Below are positions 43,377 through 52,376 of a stretch of 64,000 bases of DNA, one piece after another (the first letter of the stretch is position 1; every line of letters begins with the position of its first letter). Under the pieces are notes generated by a model. The model was not told the origin of the DNA and searched no databases. It saw only the letters and a program-made list of their open reading frames with translations. The stretch spans positions 1 through 64,000 of the forward strand of contig NZ_JAUZQF010000004.1 of NCBI RefSeq assembly GCF_030718205.1, in the 5' to 3' direction. The stretch comes from Nonomuraea turcica. Lineage in GTDB: Bacteria; Actinomycetota; Actinomycetes; Streptosporangiales; Streptosporangiaceae. Made by a program: the position numbers and the translations under genes.

Positions 43377-44384
43377 ATGGTGAGCACATCAGCGTTTACC
43401 ACGGCGATCGCCCAGGCCCACGACCTGCTCAGGTGGCATTCTCCGCTGCGGACGGAGCTATGGGCGGCGCGGCTCACGGCGAGCCTGGAGCAGGACCAGG
43501 TGGCCGCGTTCCTTCGGGAGCTGGCGGAGGACAGCGGGGCGGAGGCACGGCTCACGCTTGTGGCGCTGGCGGCCGTCAATCCGAGCCCTTCACCCGGCGG
43601 TGCGGCCCCGTCCGCCGAGGCCGATGAGTCGGGGGTATACGCGCGGGCCGCGGAAGGCCTGGTGGACACGCTGTCGCCGTGGGTGAGCCGGATGGGCAGG
43701 GTGACTTGCGAGGGCGCCTGGTACGGCAATGCCGACCCGTACGGTGAGCAGACCCTGGCCGTCCTGTCCTTCCGGTACGAGAACGGCAAGGAACCCCACA
43801 TCCTGGTTGTGGGGATCGACCAGCCGAACGGCGGGCTGGCGGTGGACGCGGTGGTCGAGGAGCCGAAGTTCCTCGACGACCTGGGCCTGGACGCGGCCGA
43901 TCCCGGGGTGGTCGGGGGCCGGATCCTGGACGCGATCGAGCTGGGCGACCGGATCATGGGTGCGGCGGTCGCCGTCACGCTGACCGAGGTCCGGCCGCTC
44001 GCGATCGCCAGAGCCCGCACGGTGCCGGGCGTCGTCCGCGGGGCGGGCGATGACACCGCCTCCCGGTTCGACGACCTGCCCGACCTGCCGGGGGCGCGGG
44101 AGGCGTTCGAGAAGCTGGTCGAGTTCATCGGGGACCGGCCGCTGTGGTGGAGCCCGAGCCGGGTGTCGCAGTTCCTGACGTCGTGGCTGCCTCGGGAGGC
44201 CATCCTGTCCGACGAGGCCGTTGCGGCCATGCCGGAGGTGGTGCGCTCCTGGAGCCGCTTCGCCGGCGATCAGCCTGCCGTGCTGCGGCAGATCGACGAG
44301 GACGCGCCGCGCCTGCCCGCCCTCATGGCCGACGACTCCCTGGCCGGACTCGCCAAACGCATCGCCCAGAGCCGCCGCCCTTGA
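43377..44384 (+). CDS. Conserved hypothetical protein
   Basis: A 335-aa soluble, acidic protein with balanced amino-acid use and a good GGAGAG ribosome site 11 nt upstream of the ATG, so it is a real gene. It begins FTTAIAQAHDLLRWHSPLRT and has a central alpha/beta segment (TLAVLSFRYENGKEPHILVV, GIDQPNGGLAVDAVVEEPKF) and a C-terminal helical part (REAFEKLVEFIGDRPLWWSP). No catalytic motif or membrane span is visible. I recall similar proteins only as uncharacterised actinobacterial ones. It lies between tex and a convergent TetR gene. Confidence 0.75.
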   Translation: MVSTSAFTTAIAQAHDLLRWHSPLRTELWAARLTASLEQDQVAAFLRELAEDSGAEARLTLVALAAVNPSPSPGGAAPSAEADESGVYARAAEGLVDTLSPWVSRMGRVTCEGAWYGNADPYGEQTLAVLSFRYENGKEPHILVVGIDQPNGGLAVDAVVEEPKFLDDLGLDAADPGVVGGRILDAIELGDRIMGAAVAVTLTEVRPLAIARARTVPGVVRGAGDDTASRFDDLPDLPGAREAFEKLVEFIGDRPLWWSPSRVSQFLTSWLPREAILSDEAVAAMPEVVRSWSRFAGDQPAVLRQIDEDAPRLPALMADDSLAGLAKRIAQSRRP

Positions 44385-44399
44385 CCGTACGGTTCCGCA

Positions 44400-45098
44400 T
44401 CACCTGCTGAGCTGGGCCGCCGCGCTGGACAGAAGCATGTCGAGTGCCGCCGGGTAGGCGCTGTCGTTCATGCGGGCCACCAGCAGCGGCGCCGTGGCGG
44501 CGATGTTGGGGTGGGTGGCGGCGGGCAGGCGGGCGTAGGTGTCCCGCCACACCTCCTCGTCGGCCTCCCGCGCGGCCGCGGGCAGGGCCAGGGTGGCGGC
44601 GTCGAGGATGGAGAAGGCCAGGCTCTGGTCGATGAAGGCGTGGTAGATGCGTACGGCGTCGGCGTCCGGGAAGCCGGCGCCGCGGAGGACGCCGAGGATC
44701 GTCTCGTCGGCCGCCACCTCGTTCGGGCGGCCCGTGACGCGGCTGGCGGTCAGGACGGCGGCCTGTGGGTGGGCCAGGTAGGCGTGGTGGATGCGGAGCC
44801 CGAGGTCGCGGAGGTCTGAACGCCAGTCGCCGGTGGAGCGCCAGCCGGCCATGGCCTGGGCGAAGAGCTCGTCGGCGATGGCCAGGATGAGGTCGTCCAT
44901 GCCGCGGAAGTAGCGGTAGACGGTGCTGGCGTCAGCGCCCAGGGCGAGTCCGAGGCGGCGGGCGGTCAGGCCGTCCGCGCCGTGCTCGCGCAGCATGCGC
45001 AGCGCGGTCTCGACGATGAGCTGGTGGGTGAGGACCTGGCCTTGTTTGGTGGGGCGGCGGCGGCGCCGGCTCGCCTCGGGGACCACCCGTTTCGGCAT
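44400..45098 (-). CDS. TetR-family transcriptional regulator
   Basis: A 232-aa repressor. A basic N-terminal arm (VVPEASRRRRRPTKQGQVLT) precedes the TetR HTH (IVETALRMLREHGADGLTAR, RLGLALGADASTVYRYFRGM). The C-terminal domain (TetR_C type, RIHHAYLAHPQAAVLTASRV) is helical. ATG at 45098 has a perfect AGGAGG site. It is divergent from the saccharopine dehydrogenase-type gene and an inverted repeat lies between them. Confidence 0.9.
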   Translation of the reverse strand: MPKRVVPEASRRRRRPTKQGQVLTHQLIVETALRMLREHGADGLTARRLGLALGADASTVYRYFRGMDDLILAIADELFAQAMAGWRSTGDWRSDLRDLGLRIHHAYLAHPQAAVLTASRVTGRPNEVAADETILGVLRGAGFPDADAVRIYHAFIDQSLAFSILDAATLALPAAAREADEEVWRDTYARLPAATHPNIAATAPLLVARMNDSAYPAALDMLLSSAAAQLSR

Positions 45099-45116
45099 CG
45101 CAAATCCTCCTTATGC

Positions 45117-45133
45117 CAACGCCATTGACGTTG
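45117..45133. promoter_or_regulatory. Candidate TetR operator
   Basis: CAACG-CCATTGA-CGTTG inverted repeat overlapping a rightward TTGACG. It sits 18 bp from the TetR start and 67 bp from the divergent dehydrogenase start. Confidence 0.45.
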
Positions 45134-45200
45134 ATGAGCATAGTCGAGTTGGATGAAAGGACACAGCCCCCCAAAAGCGGATAAAAGGGGATTTATTGTC

Positions 45201-46421
45201 ATGCGTATCCTTCTCGTGGGAGCCGGCGGGGTGGGAACCGCCATCACGCGGATCGCCGCTCGCCGCCCGTTCTTCGACCACATGGTGGTCGCCGACTACG
45301 ACCTCCCCCGCGCCAAGGCGGCCGTCGCCGCGCTGGGTGAGCAGGCGACCAGGTTCACTCCCGTCAGGATCGACGCCGCCGACTCCGCCGCCGTCGCCGC
45401 GCTGCTCAACGAGCACGAGTGCGACGTGCTGCTCAACGCCACCGACCCGCGTTTCGTGCTGCCGCTGTTCGAGGCGGCGCTGGCCGCCGGTGCGGACTAC
45501 CTCGACATGGCCATGTCGATGTCGAGCCCGCACCCCGAGCGCCCGTACGAGGAGGTCGGCGTCAAACTGGGCGACGAGCAGTTCGCCAGAGAAGAGGAGT
45601 GGGCGGGGAAAGGCAGGCTGGCGCTGGTCGGCATGGGCGTGGAGCCGGGGCTCGCCGACGTGTTCGCCAGATACGCCGCCGACGAGCTGTTCGACGAGAT
45701 CGAGGAGATCGGCATCAGGGACGGCGCCAACCTCACTGTCGACGGCTATGAGTTCGCCCCGTCGTTCTCCATCTGGACCACGATCGAAGAGTGCCTGAAC
45801 CCGCCGGTCATCTATGAAAAGGATCGCGGCTGGTACACGACCGAGCCGTTCAGCGAGCCGGAGGTCTTCGACTTCCCCGAAGGCATCGGCCCGGTCGAGT
45901 GCGTGAACGTCGAGCACGAGGAGGTGCTGCTCGTCCCTAGGTGGATTTCGGCGCGCCGGGTCACCTTCAAGTACGGCCTCGGTGAGGAGTTCATCGGCAC
46001 CCTCAAGACCCTGCACGCGCTGGGCGTGGACAGCACCGAGCCGGTCCCCGTCAGGACCGATCAAGGCACGGCCAGGGTGGCGCCGCGCGACATGGTGGCG
46101 GCGGTGCTGCCCGACCCGGCCGGGCTCGGCGACCGCATGCACGGCAAGACCTGCGCCGGCACCTGGGTGAAGGGACTCAAGGACGGCCGGCCGCGCGAGG
46201 TGTATCTGTACCACGTGGTGGACAACCAGTGGTCGATGCGCGAGTACGGCTCCCAGGCCGTGGTCTGGCAGACCGCCGTCAACCCGGTGATCGCGCTGGA
46301 GCTGATGGCGAGCGGGGTCTGGAAGGGCGCGGGCGTGCTGGGGCCCGAGGCGTTCGAGCCACGCCCGTTCCTGGACCTGCTGGTGACGTACGGCTCACCA
46401 TGGGGCATACGGGAACAGTGA
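45201..46421 (+). CDS. Saccharopine dehydrogenase family protein
   Basis: A 406-aa NAD(P)-dependent enzyme. [20 protein letters not shown] is the Rossmann G-x-G-x-x-G loop, [20 protein letters not shown] and GADYLDMAM belong to the saccharopine dehydrogenase N-domain, and [20 protein letters not shown] leads into the C-domain. In bacteria such proteins act as lysine-pathway or carboxynorspermidine-type reductases. ATG at 45201 starts directly at the nucleotide-binding strand and follows AGGGGA. It probably forms an operon with the IlvD/Edd gene 14 bp downstream and is controlled by the divergent TetR. Confidence 0.88.
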   Translation: MRILLVGAGGVGTAITRIAARRPFFDHMVVADYDLPRAKAAVAALGEQATRFTPVRIDAADSAAVAALLNEHECDVLLNATDPRFVLPLFEAALAAGADYLDMAMSMSSPHPERPYEEVGVKLGDEQFAREEEWAGKGRLALVGMGVEPGLADVFARYAADELFDEIEEIGIRDGANLTVDGYEFAPSFSIWTTIEECLNPPVIYEKDRGWYTTEPFSEPEVFDFPEGIGPVECVNVEHEEVLLVPRWISARRVTFKYGLGEEFIGTLKTLHALGVDSTEPVPVRTDQGTARVAPRDMVAAVLPDPAGLGDRMHGKTCAGTWVKGLKDGRPREVYLYHVVDNQWSMREYGSQAVVWQTAVNPVIALELMASGVWKGAGVLGPEAFEPRPFLDLLVTYGSPWGIREQ

Positions 46422-46435
46422 GGAATCATGGACGT

Positions 46436-48097
<1,662 letters not shown>

Positions 48098-48104
48098 CGG
48101 CGGC

Positions 48105-48110
48105 TATGCT
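48105..48110 (+). promoter_or_regulatory. -10-like box upstream of the 28-aa peptide gene
   Basis: TATGCT lies 55 bp upstream of the ATG at 48166, giving a roughly 50-nt leader; no clear -35. Confidence 0.3.
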
Positions 48111-48165
48111 GCCCAGTGACGTGTCGGCAGTGCCCGGATAGGGCGTCCCAGAGGAGACTTGCGCA

Positions 48166-48252
48166 ATGTACAAGGAGTTCGCTGTCGAGGCCGTGATGTG
48201 GCTCGTCCCGGTCGCCGTGCTGATCGGGGTAGCGCTCCTCGTCACCGCGTGA
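48166..48252 (+). CDS. 28-aa hydrophobic membrane peptide
   Basis: A short frame with a strong AGAGGAGA ribosome site 8-14 nt upstream of ATG. The peptide starts MYKEFAVEAVMWLVPVAVLI and ends GVALLVTA: a charged head and one membrane span. It is followed at once by a strong G+C hairpin (48253-48288), giving a tidy promoter-gene-terminator unit. I do not recognise it; toxin-like, respiratory-accessory or regulatory micropeptides all fit this shape. Confidence 0.6.
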   Translation: MYKEFAVEAVMWLVPVAVLIGVALLVTA

Positions 48253-48288
48253 GCCAGGGGCCGGGCCGGGGGTCGGCGGACCCCTGGC
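48253..48288 (+). terminator. Hairpin terminator without T-run
   Basis: GCCAGGGG (48253-48260) pairs with CCCCTGGC (48281-48288). No T tract follows, as is common for actinobacterial hairpin terminators. It separates the peptide gene from the convergent sigma factor gene. Confidence 0.6.
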
Positions 48289-48328
48289 CACTCACTCAGC
48301 GGTAGTACCTGTAGGACACGTTCGTGGG

Positions 48329-49222
48329 TTATGAGGCCCACGACAGCAGCGGCCCTCCCTGCCTGAGCCGTTTCAGCGCCTGCTTCTCCAGCTGGCGGAT
48401 CCGTTCCCTGGTCAGGCCCAGTTGCTCGCCGATCTCGGTGTACGTCTGGACCTGCTGACCGCTGAGACCGTACCTGAGCCTGATGACGAACGCCTCGCGT
48501 GGCGGCAGCATGGTGACCACCTGGTGGAGTTCGTCGCTCATCGCGCGGCGCTCGGTCGCCTCCTGCACCTGCAGCCCGTTCTCGTCGGCGATCATGTCCC
48601 CGATCCGGCCCTCCCCGTTCTCGCCCACCGGGATGTCGAGGCTGACCATCTCTTGCCCGAGCACACGTAACGAGGCGACCTGCTCCGGCGAGCGCTCGGC
48701 CGCCTCGGCGAGCTCGGCGTCGGTCGGCTCCCTGCCCAGCTCCGAGGCCAGCTGCCGGGTGACCCTGATCAGTCGCGACAGCTCCTCCGCCACATGCACC
48801 GGCAGGCGGACGGTACGGCTCTTGTCGTGGATGCCGCGCTCGATGGCCTGGCGGATCCACCACATCCCGTACGTGGAGAACTTGTATCCCCGCCGGTAGT
48901 CGAACTTCTCCACAGCCCTGATCAGTCCGAGATTGCCCTCCTGGATGACGTCGAGCAGCGGCAGCCCCCGGAAGGCGTAACGCCTGGCGGTGGCCACCAC
49001 CAGCCGGAGGTTGGACCTGATCAGCAGGTCCTTGGCGCGTTGCCCATCGAGGGCAACGAGTTCGAGCTCCGGCGTACCGGCGCCGCGCTCGATCAGATGG
49101 CCCGCGTACAGGCCTGCCTCGATCCGCCGGGCGAGGTCGACTTCGTCCGCGGCGGAGAGCAAGGGGGTCTTTCCGATCTGCTCCAGGTACGTGCCGAGCA
49201 GGTCGGGCTCTTCGGCCGACAT
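48329..49222 (-). CDS. RNA polymerase sigma factor, sigma-70 group 2 (HrdC/HrdD/SigB-like)
   Basis: A 297-aa sigma factor without region 1.1. Region 1.2 is DLLGTYLEQIGKTPLLSAAD, region 2 NLRLVVATARRYAFRGLPLL with DVIQEGNLGLIRAVEKFDYR and GYKFSTYGMWWIRQAIERGI (core and -10 binding), region 3 VRLPVHVAEELSRLIRVTRQ, and region 4 TYTEIGEQLGLTRERIRQLE for -35 binding. Gly-Met replaces the more usual Ala-Thr/Tyr pair in the KFSTYxxWW motif. It starts 9 bp after the STAS antagonist gene, pointing to control by partner switching, although no anti-sigma kinase gene is adjacent. Confidence 0.93.
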   Translation of the reverse strand: MSAEEPDLLGTYLEQIGKTPLLSAADEVDLARRIEAGLYAGHLIERGAGTPELELVALDGQRAKDLLIRSNLRLVVATARRYAFRGLPLLDVIQEGNLGLIRAVEKFDYRRGYKFSTYGMWWIRQAIERGIHDKSRTVRLPVHVAEELSRLIRVTRQLASELGREPTDAELAEAAERSPEQVASLRVLGQEMVSLDIPVGENGEGRIGDMIADENGLQVQEATERRAMSDELHQVVTMLPPREAFVIRLRYGLSGQQVQTYTEIGEQLGLTRERIRQLEKQALKRLRQGGPLLSWAS

Positions 49223-49231
49223 GCCCGGGAA

Positions 49232-49654
49232 CTACCCGGTAAACGGCGGCGAATTCCCGGCTTCGTTGAGTTCGGCAATGGCCAGCTCGGCTGTGCTGCG
49301 GATGTCGAAGAACTTGTCCAGCGCGGTGATCGCGAACAGGTGCTTGCACCGGCCGTTGAGCCCGGACAACAGCAGCCGGCCGCCGGAGGCGGTGACGGCC
49401 TTGTGCAGGTAGACCAGCACGGACAGCCCGGAGGAGTCGCACACGCTGACGGCCTGCATGTCGATGACGAGAAGCGGGGGTTGGGTCAGGTCGAGGGCCT
49501 GGGTGACGCGGTCACGGACCTCCGCCGCGGAGCCGAAGTCGAAATCCCCCGTCAGTCGCGCGATGACGCAGGGTCCCTGGAGTCCGAGGCTGATCGACAA
49601 GGCCTGCTCCGAAGTCACCCAGCTCCACCTACCTGCGTCGCTCACCCGATCCAC
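49232..49654 (-). CDS. STAS-domain anti-sigma factor antagonist
   Basis: A 140-aa SpoIIAA/RsbV-like protein. CVIARLTGDFDFGSAAEVRD begins the STAS fold and MQAVSVCDSSGLSVLVYLHK contains the Ser that is the usual phosphorylation site (D-S-S-G). It would bind an anti-sigma kinase and so free a sigma factor, most simply the one encoded 9 bp downstream. The GTG at 49654 lies 5 bp after the phosphotriesterase-family stop codon. Confidence 0.92.
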   Translation of the reverse strand: MDRVSDAGRWSWVTSEQALSISLGLQGPCVIARLTGDFDFGSAAEVRDRVTQALDLTQPPLLVIDMQAVSVCDSSGLSVLVYLHKAVTASGGRLLLSGLNGRCKHLFAITALDKFFDIRSTAELAIAELNEAGNSPPFTG

Positions 49655-49659
49655 CCACT

Positions 49660-50637
49660 TTACGAGAAGTAGCGCTTCGGGTTGAACACCAGCATCTGCT
49701 CAATCTGGTCGTCGGTCACACCCGAGTCCAGCAGTGCGGCCAAGACGTCGTCGTGAATGTGATCGTAGCGCCAGTTGGGCGCGAGCGTGCTGTGGGCCTC
49801 GTCCCAGGCGCCGCCGAAGTAGTCCATGAAGCAGGCGGCGTCGTGGCTGAGCACCATGCGGTCGGCGTACCCACGCTCGCACAACGCCGCGATCGTGGCC
49901 ACGCGCTGCGCGGTCGGGTTGTAGACGTCCAGGCCGAACCTGTCCATCCCGAGCGTCGCGCCGGTGTCGGCCAGCCGCATGAGGTAGTCGAGGTCGTTGC
50001 TGTCGCCCGCGTGCCCGACGACCACCTTCGTCAGGTCCACTCCTTCCTTGGCGAACAGGTCCAGCGCGATCAGCCCGCTCTGGGTGAAGGAGTTGGTGTG
50101 AACGGTGATCGGCGCGCCGGTGCGGACATGGGCCTGCGCGACCGCCCGGGCTATGCGCTCGACGCCCGGGGTCAGGCCTTTCGCCTCGACCACGCATTTG
50201 AGGAACGCCGCTTTCACCCCGGTGCCGGCGATGCCGTCGGTGAGGTCGCGGACGAAGTCGTCGACCATCGGCTCGGGCATATCCATGAGCAGGCCGGGGC
50301 CGCGGAACTCGTACTGGTGCGGCAGTTCCTCGAAGGAGTAGATGCCGGTCGCGACGATGATGTGCAGCCCCGGCACCTGCTCCGCGATGCGCTGGATGCG
50401 CGGGATGTACCTGCCGAGGCCCCACACCGTCGGGTCGACGAGCGTGCGCACGCCCTTCGCCACCACGGCGTTGAGCTTGGTGATCGCGTCCTCGACCCGG
50501 TGTTCCTCGTCCCACCAGGCGCCCCTGCCGTAGTTGTCCAGGTGCTCGGTGGCCATGAAGAAGATGTGCTCGTGCATCAGGGTCTGGCCGAGGTCGTCGA
50601 CGTCTACCGGGCCGCGGACGGTGTTGACGGTGGGCAT
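49660..50637 (-). CDS. Phosphotriesterase-family metal-dependent hydrolase
   Basis: A 325-aa TIM-barrel amidohydrolase. LGQTLMHEHIFFM carries the H-x-H metal pair, VKAAFLKCVVEAKGLTPGVE the bridging Lys position, GAPITVHTNSF and VVVGHAGDSNDLDYLMRLAD two more His, and RMVLSHDAACFMDYFGGAWD the Asp. Most relatives in soil bacteria are lactonases, some with weak phosphotriesterase activity. ATG at 50637 is used because it has GGAGG at the right distance (the ATG at 50649 is part of that site). A consensus promoter lies just upstream. Confidence 0.9.
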   Translation of the reverse strand: MPTVNTVRGPVDVDDLGQTLMHEHIFFMATEHLDNYGRGAWWDEEHRVEDAITKLNAVVAKGVRTLVDPTVWGLGRYIPRIQRIAEQVPGLHIIVATGIYSFEELPHQYEFRGPGLLMDMPEPMVDDFVRDLTDGIAGTGVKAAFLKCVVEAKGLTPGVERIARAVAQAHVRTGAPITVHTNSFTQSGLIALDLFAKEGVDLTKVVVGHAGDSNDLDYLMRLADTGATLGMDRFGLDVYNPTAQRVATIAALCERGYADRMVLSHDAACFMDYFGGAWDEAHSTLAPNWRYDHIHDDVLAALLDSGVTDDQIEQMLVFNPKRYFS

Positions 50638-50670
50638 GAAAGCCTCCATACCGGCTGGTCGGTGGGCGCC

Positions 50671-50699
50671 AACCTAGGCTTCCCCACGACCGCCGTCAA
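50671..50699 (-). promoter_or_regulatory. Consensus-type promoter for the phosphotriesterase-STAS-sigma unit
   Basis: On the minus strand TTGACG (50699-50694), 17 bp, TAGGTT (50676-50671). The -35 overlaps the stop codon of the synthetase gene. The transcript would start near 50664 with a 27-nt leader carrying GGAGG. Confidence 0.65.
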
Positions 50700-52102
50700 C
50701 CGGCGACTCTGGGGTAAAGAGGCTTGGGCCGGACCAGGCGCGCTCCGCTCACCGCCGCGGCCACCCGCGCCGCCGCCGTGGGCAGGAACGGCTCCAGGTG
50801 TACGGCCAGCGCCCGGCACGCGTGCACGAGCGTGCCCAGCGACGCCTCCTGCCCGGCCCGGTCCTGCTGCCAGGGCCGGGTGCGCTCGACGTACCGGTTG
50901 GCCTCCTCGACGATCGTCCACACGGCCGCGGCCGCGCGCCGGAAGTCGTAGTACTCGAGCGCCTGGTTCACAGTGCCGGTCACGTCGGCCAGGTCTTCAG
51001 CGGGCTCGGGCACGTGGCCGTCCAGGAAGCGGCAGACCATGGTGGCGACCCGGCTGACCAGGTTCCCCAGCCCGTTGGCGAGGTCTTCGTCGGCCCTGGC
51101 GATCAGGCGTTCCTCGGTGAAGTCGGCGTCGCCCACGCGTGGCACCTCGCGCAGCAGCCACCACCGCACGGCGTCCACGCCGTACGTGTCCACGAGCGCC
51201 ACGGGATCGACCGCGCCGCCCGACGACTTGCTGATCTTCTGCCCGGCCACCGTCAGGTAGTCGTGCACGAAGATCTCCGTGGGCAGCGGCAGCCCGGCGG
51301 ACAACAACATCGCGGGCCAGTACACGGCGTGGAACCTGATCACGCCCTTCCCCATCAGGTGCACCTTGCGCGGCTCGGCGACCCACCACCGCTCGTAGTC
51401 GCCGTCGCCGTCCAGCGCGGTGATGTAGTTGGCGAGCGCGTCCCACCACACGTAGACGACCTGGGCCGGATCGCCCGGGACGGGGATGCCCCAGCCGCGG
51501 GCGCGGGCGGCCGATCGCGAGACGCTGATGTCCGACAGCCCCGCCTCGACGAATGCCAGCACCTCGTTTCGCCGCGCGATCGGCTCGATCCTGAGCCGCC
51601 CGCCGCGGATCAGCTCGCTCAGGGCGTCCTGGTAGCGGGAGAGCCGGAAGAACCAGTTCTCCTCCGACACCCGCTGCAGCAGCTCCCGGTGTCCCTCGGG
51701 GCAGGGTCCTTCGGCGTAGAACTGCTCGCAGCCCACGCAGTAGAGCCCTTCGTAGTGCCGCTGGTAGAGGTCGTGCTCGACGGCTCGCCAGATCCGCTCA
51801 ACCCCGGCACTGTGCCCCGGATGACTACTTGTCCTGATGAAGGAGTCGAAGGACAGGTCCAGCGGACCGCGTAGCCCCTCGAACGCGGCCGCGTTCCTGT
51901 CCACCAACTCTCGCACCGGCACGCCTTCCGCCTCCGCGGCCAGCACGTTCTTCAGCGAGTTGTCGTCGGTGCCGGTCTGGAAGCGCACGGGTTCGCCGCG
52001 CCGCCGATGGTGCCTGGCCAGCACGTCACCCTGGACGAGTTCCAGCGCGTGCCCGAGGTGCGGGCGGGCATTGACGTAGGGGATGGTCGTCGTGATGTAC
52101 AT
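50696..52102 (-). CDS. Methionyl-tRNA synthetase, short form
   Basis: A 468-aa class I synthetase charging tRNA-Met. IPYVNARPHLGHALELVQGD carries the HIGH motif as HLGH, YCVGCEQFYAEGPCPEGH is a single remaining zinc-knuckle-like segment, VYVWWDALANYITALDGDG is the core, and VAGQKISKSSGGAVDPV carries KMSKS as KISKS. The anticodon-binding helical domain follows (DEDLANGLGNLVSRVATMVC), and the C-terminal dimer domain is absent. It differs from typical housekeeping MetRS and may be a second copy (for example for an inhibitor-resistant or stress role). ATG at 52102 follows GGGAGGC; the upstream leader looks like an attenuator. Confidence 0.88.
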   Translation of the reverse strand: MYITTTIPYVNARPHLGHALELVQGDVLARHHRRRGEPVRFQTGTDDNSLKNVLAAEAEGVPVRELVDRNAAAFEGLRGPLDLSFDSFIRTSSHPGHSAGVERIWRAVEHDLYQRHYEGLYCVGCEQFYAEGPCPEGHRELLQRVSEENWFFRLSRYQDALSELIRGGRLRIEPIARRNEVLAFVEAGLSDISVSRSAARARGWGIPVPGDPAQVVYVWWDALANYITALDGDGDYERWWVAEPRKVHLMGKGVIRFHAVYWPAMLLSAGLPLPTEIFVHDYLTVAGQKISKSSGGAVDPVALVDTYGVDAVRWWLLREVPRVGDADFTEERLIARADEDLANGLGNLVSRVATMVCRFLDGHVPEPAEDLADVTGTVNQALEYYDFRRAAAAVWTIVEEANRYVERTRPWQQDRAGQEASLGTLVHACRALAVHLEPFLPTAAARVAAAVSGARLVRPKPLYPRVAG

Positions 52103-52129
52103 CGGATGCCTCCCGAAGGGCCCCGGACA

Positions 52130-52170
52130 CGACGTGAGGCCCCGGATCGCAGGGCCTCAACAAGACGTCG
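52130..52170 (-). promoter_or_regulatory. Leader hairpin upstream of the methionyl-tRNA synthetase
   Basis: In the minus-strand RNA, CGACGT (52170-52165) pairs with ACGTCG (52135-52130) and GAGGCCC (52158-52152) pairs with GGGCCTC (52142-52136). This gives a 13-bp stem with one 6-nt bulge and a 9-nt loop. A smaller CCC-TTC-GGG hairpin next to it includes the GGGAGG ribosome site. No T-run follows, so control would be of translation or by a non-canonical terminator. Confidence 0.5.
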
Positions 52171-52182
52171 CCGATGAACCCC

Positions 52183-52215
52183 CTAGGGGGCCATCATCAC
52201 CAGCGAGATCGTCAT
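52183..52215 (-). CDS. Candidate leader peptide with tandem Met codons
   Basis: Ten codons, M-T-I-S-L-V-M-M-A-P, then TAG. The second and third Met codons are adjacent and fall in the 5' arm of a hairpin formed by GATGA...CCCCC and GGGGG...TCATC around the palindrome CCCCCTAGGGGG (52179-52190), which includes the stop codon. TAGCAT (52228-52223) ends 7 nt before... the ATG region, so the peptide may be translated from a leaderless mRNA. Its place 80 nt upstream of a methionyl-tRNA synthetase gene suggests ribosome-mediated attenuation. Confidence 0.45.
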   Translation of the reverse strand: MTISLVMMAP

Positions 52216-52320
52216 GCCCCCATGCTAACCGCCACGACGCCGCACCAGCCAGCCGATAACCCGGCTCCGATGGCGCTCACCCACCTGTCCGCGCCCCGGC
52301 CGCTCCTGGCACGGCGCGGC

Positions 52321-52354
52321 GTGGGCAGCACACCGTGGGCAGCACACCGTGGGC
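52321..52354 (+). repeat. 14-bp tandem duplication
   Basis: GTGGGCAGCACACC occurs twice in tandem, followed by a partial third unit (GTGGGC). It lies in the gap between the amino-acid permease gene end and the synthetase leader. No function evident. Apart from this and the promoter region, 52229-52376 holds nothing I can support. Confidence 0.8.
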
Positions 52355-52376
52355 GGGCGCTGGGCCGGCGAATGTG

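Noticed and set aside
52107..52228. T-box or SAM riboswitch upstream of the synthetase gene
   Set aside because: The leader is too short for a standard T-box, no conserved T-box sequence or SAM-aptamer pattern is visible, and a peptide leader explains the tandem Met codons better. A covariance-model search would settle it.
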